Below the pieces are notes generated by a model. It did not search any database. It had not been told where the DNA came from and saw only the letters and a list, made by a program, of their open reading frames with translations. From assembly GCF_021044625.1 (NCBI RefSeq), contig NZ_CP087999.1, positions 2,997,001 to 3,061,000 on the forward strand: a DNA stretch of 64,000 nt. The letters run 5' to 3'. Shown in pieces: positions 35,752 to 42,360 of the stretch. A program made the translations under genes and the position numbers. The DNA comes from Geomonas sp. RF6 (GTDB taxonomy: Bacteria; Desulfobacterota; Desulfuromonadia; Geobacterales; Geobacteraceae). Position 1 is the stretch's first letter. Each line of letters begins with the position of its first letter.

Positions 35752-36273
35752 TTACGCCCGGATCGTCTTCTTCAGACGGCGTGCGAAGGGGAGACCCACC
35801 ATCCCGGCAGCCATGAGCGCCATGGAGATCGGCTCGGGAGCAACCGTGCCGCGCAGGCGTGCGCTGTCGAAGGTGATGGAGCCCCTGTCCATCAGGAGGC
35901 CCAGGGTAAGTCCCGCCGTGTTGCCGTTGAGCTCGGGCAGGAACTTGTTGAGTTTGAACACGTTTTTGCCAAGGTGGAAGTCGGTGGTGAAGAGGTAGGT
36001 GAGGCCCGACCCGTTGGAGGCGAAGAGCTGACCGCTTGCCGGCGAGGTCAGCGTGGAGGAGCCGATCTTGGTGCTCGCTCCGGAGAGCTGATCGACGTCG
36101 AAGCTGAATTTCGCCGAGTTGAAGTTCCCTTTTGCAGACGGGAAGTTGAAGGTGTAGCTCTGGCCCGCGCTCAAGGTGGTGGTGTTGCCACTGTCATACT
36201 TGAGTGCGTGTGCGTTTACTGCGGTTACCAAAAGAAGTACTGCGAGAATCCCTGAGAAAAGTTTCGCTTTCAT
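35752..36273 (-). CDS. PEP-CTERM surface protein, probable exosortase substrate
   Basis: A 173-residue secreted protein: Sec signal peptide (cleavage after NAHA, about residue 22), a 120-residue Ser/Gly/Thr-rich, cysteine-free, beta-rich middle, and the tail VAPEPISMALMAAGMVGL followed by FARRLKK. The tail has the three parts of a PEP-CTERM sorting signal: the PEP motif, a hydrophobic helix and an Arg/Lys cluster. The exosortase at 29296 is the obvious processing enzyme. The middle region matches nothing I recognise; a role as a matrix or surface-coat protein is a guess. ATG 36273 is set by GGGGGA 6 bases upstream; a TTG lies at 36285. Four riboswitch-terminator units precede it. Confidence 0.88.
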   Translation of the reverse strand: MKAKLFSGILAVLLLVTAVNAHALKYDSGNTTTLSAGQSYTFNFPSAKGNFNSAKFSFDVDQLSGASTKIGSSTLTSPASGQLFASNGSGLTYLFTTDFHLGKNVFKLNKFLPELNGNTAGLTLGLLMDRGSITFDSARLRGTVAPEPISMALMAAGMVGLPFARRLKKTIRA

Positions 36274-36390
36274 TGTTTCCCCCAACTGTGTGTAGAAGTT
36301 GATGCGAACAGCTAACTCGTGCCTGTGATACCGAAAAAAATTTCACCTCCTTTTTTCGCGTTCGATATCCCGGTTTTTCCCGGTTCAGGC

Positions 36391-36441
36391 AAAGAAAAAG
36401 CCGGGGCCGGGATATCGTCTTCGATATTTCGGCATCCCGGC
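36391..36441 (-). terminator. Terminator of riboswitch unit 1
   Basis: On the minus strand GCCGGG...CCCGGC outer stem, GCCG/CGGC middle stem and a perfect ATATCG/CGATAT inner stem are followed by CTTTTTC. It shares its 5' arm with the 3' part of aptamer 1, so aptamer folding and termination exclude each other. Confidence 0.8.
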
Positions 36442-36507
36442 TGTCTCAGAGAGACCCTTAGGCTTTCCGTCCCATCCTCGCGGATGGTTTAGTATTGTCG
36501 TCTATCG
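36422..36507 (-). promoter_or_regulatory. GEMM-I class riboswitch aptamer, cGAMP-type (unit 1, gene-proximal)
   Basis: Minus-strand order: P1 CGATA, ACAATACTAAACCATCC, GCGA tetraloop, GGATGGGACGGAAAGCC, the tetraloop-receptor strand CTAAGG, a hairpin and GCCGGGATGCCGAAA. This is the c-di-GMP-I (GEMM-I) architecture. The base aligning with c-di-GMP-I G20 is A, the known hallmark of the Geobacter 3',3'-cGAMP-selective subclass. The last unit before the PEP-CTERM gene. A leader of about 150 bases follows. Confidence 0.88.
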
Positions 36508-36552
36508 TATGCGGTTGTTACTTTCTGTACTTTGTTGAATCCGGTGTCGGGT

Positions 36553-36604
36553 AAAACAAAAGCCGGGGCCGGGTATCGTTTTGGCGATCTTTCGGCATCC
36601 CGGC
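36553..36604 (-). terminator. Terminator of riboswitch unit 2
   Basis: GCCGGG/CCCGGC and GCCG/CGGC stems with an ATCG/CGAT inner helix, followed on the minus strand by CTTTTGTTTT. The 5' arm overlaps aptamer 2. Confidence 0.75.
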
Positions 36605-36670
36605 TGTCTCGGTGAGACCCTTAGGCTTTCCGCCCCATCCTCGCGGATGGTTTAGTATTGTCGGTTATCG
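36585..36670 (-). promoter_or_regulatory. GEMM-I class riboswitch aptamer, cGAMP-type (unit 2)
   Basis: Same core as unit 1 with ACAATACTAAACC, GCGA tetraloop, GGATGGGGCGGAAAGCC and GCCGGGATGCCGAAA; A at the G20-equivalent position. Separated from unit 1 by about 45 bases (terminator of unit 2 to aptamer of unit 1). Confidence 0.88.
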
Positions 36671-36727
36671 TTTATTCGATTGTGGTGCCAGCCGTCCCCC
36701 CTCTCAGGGGTGGAGGGCGGCGGGCGC

Positions 36728-36777
36728 AAAAAAAGCCGGGACCGGTATCGTTTTTCTCGATCTTTCGGCATCCCGGC
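36728..36777 (-). terminator. Terminator of riboswitch unit 3
   Basis: Perfect 7-bp outer stem GCCGGGA/TCCCGGC plus an inner ATCG/CGAT helix, followed on the minus strand by seven Ts. The 5' arm overlaps aptamer 3. Confidence 0.82.
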
Positions 36778-36843
36778 TGTCTCGGTGAGACCCTTGGGCT
36801 TTCCGCCCCATCCTCGCGAATGGTTTAGTATTGTCGGTTATCG
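36758..36843 (-). promoter_or_regulatory. GEMM-I class riboswitch aptamer, cGAMP-type (unit 3)
   Basis: Same core as the other units, with one wobble change in the P2 helix (CCATTC-GCGA-GGATGG, a U-G pair) and CCCAAGG instead of CCTAAGG. A at the G20-equivalent position. The spacer to unit 2 contains its own GC-rich hairpin (about 36689-36721). Confidence 0.87.
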
Positions 36844-36976
36844 ATTGTGTTTCCTGCCTGCCGGGCAAAGCGTAAGCTGGCAGGCAAGTTGTGTCGCTGT
36901 CGGTGTCGTCACGAGTTGCTGGGAGAGTACCAGTTTCCTCCCCAACAGGTGGTGATGATTGTCACCTTTTTGACAC

Positions 36977-37026
36977 AAAAAAAGCCGGTGCCGTGTATCG
37001 TTTTCTCGATATTTCGGCATCCCGGC
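36977..37026 (-). terminator. Terminator of riboswitch unit 4
   Basis: GCCGG/CCGGC outer, TGCCG/CGGCA middle and TATCG/CGATA inner stems, followed on the minus strand by seven Ts. The 5' arm overlaps the 3' part of aptamer 4. Confidence 0.82.
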
Positions 37027-37092
37027 TGTCTCGGTGAGACCCTTGGGCTTTCCGTCCCATCCTCGCGGATGGTTTAGTATTGTCGGCTATCG
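37007..37092 (-). promoter_or_regulatory. GEMM-I class riboswitch aptamer, cGAMP-type (unit 4, promoter-proximal)
   Basis: First aptamer transcribed. Core ACAATACTAAACCATCC, GCGA tetraloop, GGATGGGACGGAAAGCC, CAAGG receptor strand and GCCGGGATGCCGAAA; A at the G20-equivalent position. It begins about 42-50 bases after the expected start point of the sigma-28-like promoter. A 133-base spacer with a TGCCTGCC/GGCAGGCA hairpin (about 36856-36886) separates the unit from unit 3. Confidence 0.88.
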
Positions 37093-37140
37093 GCCCCCTC
37101 GAAGCGATGGCTTCTCAGGCGGCTGCATCTTTTGAAAAAC

Positions 37141-37167
37141 TCTTCGGCAGCGTTTACGGAAACTTTA
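37141..37167 (-). promoter_or_regulatory. Sigma-28 (FliA) type promoter of the riboswitch/PEP-CTERM/wza transcript
   Basis: On the minus strand TAAAGTTT (8 of 8 matches to the sigma-28 -35 consensus), exactly 11 bases, then GCCGAAGA (6 of 8 matches to GCCGATAA). It faces the four riboswitches, with the expected start near 37134. I saw no competing sigma-70 promoter in the same stretch. Confidence 0.7.
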
Positions 37168-37451
37168 GATTATTTTTCGCTCAGGAGGTTGCGGGTTGAG
37201 GCAGGTCGAAGATTAGTCGAGGCGGCGATGTTTTGCAAGGAAATAGTGGATTGTCCAGATGTGCGTATAGAAGTAAGGTTGCGGCTGGAAATGTAAACAG
37301 TGTGAGAATGATTTACTCCAGAGCTGGAATAGGGAATAAGTATAATGAGGTTGGCTCAACCAATACGTGTGCTGATTCAACCATACGCCTCGGAGATGAA
37401 ACCCCTCCTTCAGCCGCAGAAGGGTCCCGCCGTGCTGCTGGTTCATCCGGG
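37168..37451. other. Non-coding stretch, no feature recognised
   Basis: The 284 bases between the sigma-28-like promoter and the cargo-less repeat are more AT-rich than the surroundings. I see no coding signal, RNA gene or repeat in them. Confidence 0.5.
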
Positions 37452-37585
37452 AATTCCGTGGGAGCGTGGGGCCATTGCCACGAACTGCAGAAGGCCGAAC
37501 GTTCCCCCCTTTGCGAAGGGGGGGACGCGAGGCCTCGTGCGGCCCTTTATTGGAACATACTACAGCTTCCCCGGATTCTCGGATG
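37452..37585. repeat. Cargo-less DUF559 module (single palindrome with both outer flanks)
   Basis: Left flank (GGGAGCGTGG...CATTGCCACGAA, CTGCAGAAGGCC), one copy of the CCCCCCTTTGCGAAGGGGGG core (about 37503-37522), then the right flank (GACGCGAGGCC...GGAACATACTACAGCTTCCC). The same flanks border the cargo-bearing copy at 39050-39395 in inverse orientation. This looks like the empty or deleted form of the module. Confidence 0.65.
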
Positions 37586-37639
37586 AGCCGCGCGGGAGCG
37601 CAGGCCGCTTGCCTGCGATCGCGGCGCAGCCGCCACGGG

Positions 37640-38275
37640 CTAATGCCCCGCCGACGCGCCCCACAGCTCCTTCAACCTGGCGTCACGCCCGCACGAGGTG
37701 CGGTAATACTTGTAACGGATCGGGTTCTTCTTGTAGTAGTGCTGGTGGTACTCCTCCGCCGGATAGAAAGCCGTAGCCGCCACGATCTCAGTATGTATCT
37801 CCCCCTTCAGCACTCGGCTTTTTTGCAACTCTTCCTTCGACTGGAGGGCAAGGCGGCGCTGCTCCTCCGTGTGATAAAAGATGGCGCTGCGGTACTGGTT
37901 GCCGACATCGCAGAACTGCCTGTCTTTCACGGTGGGGTCGATGTTGTGCCAGTACACCTCCAGCAGCTTCTTATAGGGGACCCTGGCCGGATCGTAGACG
38001 ATCTGCACCGATTCCGCATGCCCCGTCCCACCGGCCGATACCTCCTCATACGTCGGATTCTTCTTCGTCCCTCCGGTGTAGCCGGAGGTCACGGAGATAA
38101 CCCCCGGCAGCTCGTCGAAGGGGTGCTCCATGCACCAGAAGCACCCTCCGGCAAAGGTGGCCTTTTCCGTCTTTGCCGCAGGGGCGGCTTTCTCGTTTCC
38201 GGACGCCGCCTGTGCGAAGGCGCCACCGGTCAGGAAGAACGTCAGAGCCGCCAGAATGAGTATAGGTATCTTCAT
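37640..38275 (-). CDS. msrA: Exported peptide-methionine (S)-S-oxide reductase MsrA
   Basis: A 211-residue enzyme that reduces methionine-S-sulfoxide in proteins. A Sec signal peptide (cleavage near GAFA-QA, residue 21) indicates a periplasmic location. The catalytic motif GGCFWCMEHPF is followed by GYTGG, GHAESVQIVYDP and the late YHQHYY motif. A Cys in RTSCGRD near the C-terminus could serve as a recycling cysteine. The start has GGAGGGAGAAATAG upstream. It follows msrB by 43 bases on the same strand, so the two form an operon for periplasmic oxidative-damage repair. Confidence 0.94.
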   Translation of the reverse strand: MKIPILILAALTFFLTGGAFAQAASGNEKAAPAAKTEKATFAGGCFWCMEHPFDELPGVISVTSGYTGGTKKNPTYEEVSAGGTGHAESVQIVYDPARVPYKKLLEVYWHNIDPTVKDRQFCDVGNQYRSAIFYHTEEQRRLALQSKEELQKSRVLKGEIHTEIVAATAFYPAEEYHQHYYKKNPIRYKYYRTSCGRDARLKELWGASAGH

Positions 38276-38318
38276 CTATTTCTCCCTCCGAAAGAGCACC
38301 GGTCCATGCTGCGAAGCC

Positions 38319-38861
38319 TCATTTCTTGGTGGCTACGAATTCGAGCGCAGCCGAGTTCATGCAGTAGCGCTGCCCGGTAGGCTTGGGGCCGTCGTCGAAG
38401 ACGTGCCCCAGGTGGCCGCCGCAACGCGGGCAGACGACCCCCGTCCTCTTCATGAAGAACGAGTTGTCCGACTGGGTGCGCACGTTTTCCGGTGCAATCG
38501 GGCGCGTGAAGCTCGGCCAGCCGGTACCCGACTCGAACTTATCCTCAGATCGGTAAAGGTCGAGGCCGCATCCGGCGCAGCGATAGACGCCGTGCTCGTG
38601 GTTGTTCACGAGTTTCCCGCTGAAGGCCCGCTCGGTCCCCTTTTCCCTGAGCACGTGGAACTGCTCGGGAGACAGTATTTTCTTCCACTCTTCCTTCGTT
38701 TTCACTACCTGCTCGGTCATTATGTACCCCCTCTTCTCCGCGGAGAAGGCCTTGATCTGCGCCGCCGCGGCAGGAGTGCTCTTCGACAGAGCACCGCCAC
38801 TGACAGCGCCCACAATTATGACAATCAGAAAAGCGGTAACGATCCCGGCAAGTGCTTTCAT
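38319..38861 (-). CDS. msrB: Exported peptide-methionine (R)-S-oxide reductase MsrB
   Basis: A 180-residue protein with an N-terminal hydrophobic signal or anchor (residues 4-26) and a full SelR domain. Zinc-ligand pairs are CAGC and CPRC, the substrate motif is GTGWPSF, and the catalytic cysteine is in RYCMNSAAL. It reduces methionine-R-sulfoxide, complementing MsrA encoded 43 bases downstream. The shared export signals suggest both work outside the cytoplasm. GGAG lies 6 bases before the start. Confidence 0.94.
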   Translation of the reverse strand: MKALAGIVTAFLIVIIVGAVSGGALSKSTPAAAAQIKAFSAEKRGYIMTEQVVKTKEEWKKILSPEQFHVLREKGTERAFSGKLVNNHEHGVYRCAGCGLDLYRSEDKFESGTGWPSFTRPIAPENVRTQSDNSFFMKRTGVVCPRCGGHLGHVFDDGPKPTGQRYCMNSAALEFVATKK

Positions 38862-39049
38862 GACGAACTCCGTCTGTCTATTGGTCCTGCTGCCCTGGGA
38901 AACCGGATGTCGTTTTCATTATACATTAGAAGTGAGACGAGTAGCCACAGATGAGAGGGCAGCGTGAAAAAGGATCGGGGGAAGCGGGGTTGGTGTGCCT
39001 AAAAAGAGAGGCGACGCTATCACGTCCCCCTTTGCCAGGGTTCTACCGG

Positions 39050-39395
39050 AAAGTCCGGGGAAGCCGTAGTATGTTCCAATGAAGTGCGGCACGAGGCCTT
39101 GCGTCCCCCCCTTTGCGAAGGGGGGACAGGGGGGATTTGACTTGGCAAGGACCGTTGTGCAAAGTGCGCAACTGCTGTGGTCTCAAGCAAGTTTTTTGAT
39201 TCCTGGTTGCAAAAACCTAGGGGCGTATGTCGTTGATCTTTAGACTGCCGCAGCAGTGCGGTTCGACGACCTACTGTTAAACGGGCTGCGGTTCTAGAGG
39301 AGAGTTGAAGATCAAATCCCCCCTGCCCCCCCTTCGCAAAGGGGGGAACGTTAGGCGTTCTGCGGTGCTTCGTGGCAATGTACCGACGCTCCCAG
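39050..39395. repeat. Palindrome-bounded module with decayed DUF559 gene (copy 2)
   Basis: Inverse orientation to copy 1. End repeats lie at about 39101-39139 and 39313-39352, with outer flanks to 39050 and 39395. On the plus strand the cargo reads AQLLWSQ, then G.K...GAYVVDL and a stop, matching the start of DUF559 proteins. The LLWS and YVVD positions are retained but the reading frame is dead. Most of the 689-base gap 38862-39550 is this element. Confidence 0.6.
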
Positions 39396-39464
39396 AATTC
39401 TCTGATGAGCCCTCGCGAAGGGTGTTCAGGGGGATGTGGCTGTCTGGTGTATACAACGATCATG

Positions 39465-39510
39465 AAAAAGGGAACAGGCTGCTCTTCGGAGAAAGGAAAA
39501 GCAGCCTGTT
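39465..39510 (-). terminator. Intrinsic terminator of the hflX gene
   Basis: AACAGGCTGCT and AGCAGCCTGTT form a perfect 11-bp stem (39473-39510). On the minus strand it is followed by CCCTTTTTC. It lies 40 bases after the hflX stop. Confidence 0.82.
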
Positions 39511-39550
39511 CGCGGGTGTATACAGGAGGCGGGGCAGGGGCGGGAGATGC

Positions 39551-41245
39551 CTATTCCTCTTCGTCCCCTTCGATGCCGTGCGCCGCGGCGTAGTCGGGGA
39601 CGTCGTGCCAGAAGCGCTGCTGCAACTCGTTGAGAAGGGGCTCCAGGCTCTTGCGGTCCGAGGCGGAAACGCTGATGGCGGACAGGGTGCGCGAGAGTTT
39701 CCGCACTTTCATAAACGCCAGTGGATCGCGTTTCTTCATATCCGGCAACAGGTCGACCTTGTTGAATACCAGCAGCCGCGGCTTGTTGGAGAGCTCCAGC
39801 TCGCCGAGGATCGCGTCGACCTGGTGAATCTGCTCCTCGAAACGCGGGTTCGAGCAGTCGACGAGGTGGATCAGGAGGTCGGCGTCCTTCAACTCCTCAA
39901 GAGTGGCCTTGAAAGCGCCCATGAGCGACTTCGGGAGGCTCCTGATGAAGCCGACGGTGTCGGTGATGATTACCTCGCGGTCCCTCGGGAATCGCAGGCG
40001 CCTGGACGAGGTATCGAGAGTCGCAAAGAGCAGATTTTCGGTAAAGACCTCGCTCCTGGTAAGGGTGTTGAGAAGGGTGGACTTCCCGGCGTTGGTGTAC
40101 CCCACGATGGAGATGATCGGCACCCCGGCTTTCACCCTTTTCTGCCGGCGCTGGTAACGGCCGTTGGAAAGCTCCCTCAGCTCCCGCTCCAGCGAAGCTA
40201 TGCGGTCCCTGATCCGGCGGCGGTCCGTCTCGAGTTTCGTCTCACCGGGGCCGCGCCCGCCGATACCCCCCATGAGTCGCGACATCTGCACGCCCCGCCC
40301 GCTCAGCCTCGGCAAGAGATACTTCAACTGGGCGAGCTCAACCTGCACCTTGCCGTCGACGCTGTGGGCGCGGCGGGCGAAGATGTCCAGGATCAGCTGG
40401 CTGCGGTCGATGACCTTCAGCTCCGTGATCTCCGAGATGGAACGGACCTGCGCAGGGGAGAGCTCCTGATCGAAGACGAGGAGGGATGCGCCAAACTGCA
40501 TCGCCTTTATCAGCACCTCGCGCAGCTTTCCCTCTCCCATCAGGTAGCGCGGATTGAACTCCTTCGGGCGCTGGATGACGGTATCGAGTACGCCGACGCC
40601 GGCGGTGCGGGCAAGCTCCTTCAGCTCCTCCATGGAGTCGAGAGCCTCTTCCATCGGCTTCTGGGTCACCGAAAGGAGAAGCGCGCGTTCTTCGGCTGCG
40701 GTCTCCCGGCTCTCTTCCCGTTTGAGGCTGTGCTCCAGCTCTTCGATGAATGCACGCAGGTCGAGCTTCAGGCTGTCGAACGGTACCGTAGGGTGGACTT
40801 CGTACGGCGGTGCATGCTCCTTCGGCGGAACGATGGAGGCGGTCTGCACGGAGAAGCGGTCCGGGTTCTGCGTCAGCTGCAGGGCTGCGACCAGGTCGAA
40901 GCGCAGAAGCGCCAGGTCTGTGAGGTCGTCGTCGGAGATCGCTTCACCCTTCAGGTGGGTGTGCACCATGCGCAGCCCCCGCAGGAGCTTTTTGCCGATG
41001 GGGTAGTCGGTCAGCTGCGGTATCAGCAGACCGCGCTCGTCGCCGACGATGACGTAGGCTACCTCGCCGGTGCGGTCGAGGAGCACCCCGATCTGCCGTC
41101 TGATCTCCAGCGAGAGGTCGGCGAGCTCCCGCGCGAAGTCGGGATTGATCAATTCCGCCGGAAGGGTGCGGCGGCGGAAGAGCCGCTCCAGTCTCTTTAC
41201 CTGGTTCGGTTTCAGTCCTGTCAGGTTCCCTTGTGGCTGTCTGAT
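39551..41245 (-). CDS. hflX: GTPase HflX, apparently starting at an AUC codon
   Basis: A ribosome-associated GTPase of 564 codons from ATC 41245. An N-terminal HflX domain (about residues 30-380) has a central glycine-rich SRLMGGIGGRGPGETKLE motif. The G domain has GYTNAGKST (G1), FATLDTSS (G2 region), DTVGF (G3) and FNKVDLL (G4). It splits or rescues stalled 70S ribosomes. The first standard codon in this frame is TTG 41152, with no ribosome-binding site. The coding pattern GNLTGLKPNQVKRLERLFRRR, familiar from Geobacter HflX N-termini, lies upstream of it. It begins at ATC 41245, 7 bases after GGGAGG, with an in-frame TAG at 41260. Confidence 0.85.
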   Translation of the reverse strand: MRQPQGNLTGLKPNQVKRLERLFRRRTLPAELINPDFARELADLSLEIRRQIGVLLDRTGEVAYVIVGDERGLLIPQLTDYPIGKKLLRGLRMVHTHLKGEAISDDDLTDLALLRFDLVAALQLTQNPDRFSVQTASIVPPKEHAPPYEVHPTVPFDSLKLDLRAFIEELEHSLKREESRETAAEERALLLSVTQKPMEEALDSMEELKELARTAGVGVLDTVIQRPKEFNPRYLMGEGKLREVLIKAMQFGASLLVFDQELSPAQVRSISEITELKVIDRSQLILDIFARRAHSVDGKVQVELAQLKYLLPRLSGRGVQMSRLMGGIGGRGPGETKLETDRRRIRDRIASLERELRELSNGRYQRRQKRVKAGVPIISIVGYTNAGKSTLLNTLTRSEVFTENLLFATLDTSSRRLRFPRDREVIITDTVGFIRSLPKSLMGAFKATLEELKDADLLIHLVDCSNPRFEEQIHQVDAILGELELSNKPRLLVFNKVDLLPDMKKRDPLAFMKVRKLSRTLSAISVSASDRKSLEPLLNELQQRFWHDVPDYAAAHGIEGDEEE

Positions 41246-41252
41246 AGCGTTT

Positions 41253-41258
41253 CCTCCC
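41253..41258 (-). promoter_or_regulatory. Ribosome-binding site that places the hflX start at AUC
   Basis: GGGAGG on the minus strand is spaced 7 bases from ATC (41243-41245). No ATG, GTG or TTG lies in frame between the TAG at 41258-41260 and TTG 41152. Confidence 0.6.
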
Positions 41259-41267
41259 TATAAAGCA

Positions 41268-41310
41268 GAAAAGCCGGAGCGCCGGGGCCACCTTGACCCT
41301 GGCCTCCGGC
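41268..41310 (-). terminator. Intrinsic terminator of the fabI gene
   Basis: GCCGGAG and CTCCGGC form the outer stem, with GGCC pairs inside, followed on the minus strand by TTTTC. It lies 49 bases after the fabI stop and just before hflX. Confidence 0.65.
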
Positions 41311-41358
41311 CCGTCTACTTATTCATTCTGTCGCGAATCCTCGGCTCTGTGCCCCGCG

Positions 41359-42129
41359 CTACAGTCCAATAATATTATAGCCGCTGTCCACGAAATGAAC
41401 CTCTCCGGTTACGGCCCGGGAAAGGTCGCTGGCAAGGTAGACAGCTGAACCTGCCACTTCTTCCTGGCTGATGTTGCGGCGCAGCGGAGCTTTCCCCGCC
41501 ACGATCCCGGCGATCTGGGTAAAGCCACCCACGCCGGCGGATGCGAGCGTCCTCAGCGGCCCTGCGGAGATGGCGTTCACCCTCACGCCGTCGGGACCCA
41601 TCCCCTCGGCGAGGTAGCGCACGCTTGCTTCCAGAGCTGCCTTGGCGACCCCCATGACATTGTAGTTGGGGAACACCTTCGTGGAGCCGTAATAGGTCAT
41701 GGAGATGATGCTGCCGTCTCTCCCCTGCATGAGGGGCGCTGCTTCCTTTGCCATCGCGATGAGGGAGTAGGCGCTGATCTCCAGCGCGAGGTTGAACCCT
41801 TCGCGGGTGGTGTTCAGGATCGAGCCCTTCAGCTCTTCCTTGTTGGCGAAAGCCACCGAATGCACCAGGATATCGAGTCCGCCCCACGCCTTCTGGATCT
41901 CGGCGAAGGTGGCTTTGAGGTCGTCGTCGCTTCTTACATCACACGGGAGGGTGAGGGTCACCCCAATGCTCTCCGCCAACGGCATGACCCGCTTGGCCAC
42001 GGCCTCGTTGGCGTAGGCGAGAGCGACCTCGGCCCCTTCACGACGGAACGCTTCCGCCACGGCCCAGGCTATGCTCTTGTCATTGGCAACCCCGAAAATG
42101 AGTGCCTTTTTCCCTTCCAATAAACCCAT
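41359..42129 (-). CDS. fabI: Enoyl-[acyl-carrier-protein] reductase FabI
   Basis: A 256-residue short-chain dehydrogenase that performs the last, NADH-dependent reduction of each fatty-acid elongation cycle in the cytoplasm. The cofactor region is GVANDKSIAWAVAEAF. The catalytic FabI pattern Tyr-(6)-Lys is visible in YNVMGVAK, with the preceding SMTYYGS. The GPLRTLAS substrate loop and the C-terminal YLASDLSRAVTGEV strand are typical. It is the triclosan-sensitive type by family. A good sigma-70 promoter lies upstream (42197-42225) and an intrinsic terminator follows. Confidence 0.96.
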   Translation of the reverse strand: MGLLEGKKALIFGVANDKSIAWAVAEAFRREGAEVALAYANEAVAKRVMPLAESIGVTLTLPCDVRSDDDLKATFAEIQKAWGGLDILVHSVAFANKEELKGSILNTTREGFNLALEISAYSLIAMAKEAAPLMQGRDGSIISMTYYGSTKVFPNYNVMGVAKAALEASVRYLAEGMGPDGVRVNAISAGPLRTLASAGVGGFTQIAGIVAGKAPLRRNISQEEVAGSAVYLASDLSRAVTGEVHFVDSGYNIIGL

Positions 42130-42196
42130 GAAATACCCTCCTCATCGGTATCAACAGATGCCCGCTTTTCTATGGTCCCTCAATTGTAGACGAAGG

Positions 42197-42225
42197 ATAG
42201 TAATGAAAAAGAACGTTTTTGGCAA
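42197..42225 (-). promoter_or_regulatory. Sigma-70 type promoter of fabI
   Basis: On the minus strand TTGCCA, 17 bases and TACTAT, about 65 bases upstream of the fabI start. Confidence 0.6.
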
Positions 42226-42360
42226 GCAATATAGCGGCTTTGGCTGAATTCGGATTGTACACAGTTGTGGCTGGAGAGGCTCGATGATGGTGGCGAACTG
42301 TAGGTGGACGGAGGGGGACAGGCACCTTTTAACAAAGGAGCCTGTCCCCGCACGGTGCGC

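Noticed and set aside
36286-36400. A possible leader peptide behind AGGAGGTGA near 36345
   Set aside because: The only start candidate (GTG) lies inside the Shine-Dalgarno sequence, and the frame runs into the PEP-CTERM gene out of phase.
36391-37092. Direct repeats that could suggest a CRISPR array
   Set aside because: The repeats are about 115 bases with GEMM-I architecture and terminators. There are no short repeats with regular unique spacers and no cas genes.
36422-37092. c-di-GMP rather than cGAMP as the riboswitch ligand
   Set aside because: Not excluded, but all four units have A at the G20-equivalent position, which fits the cGAMP-selective subclass better.
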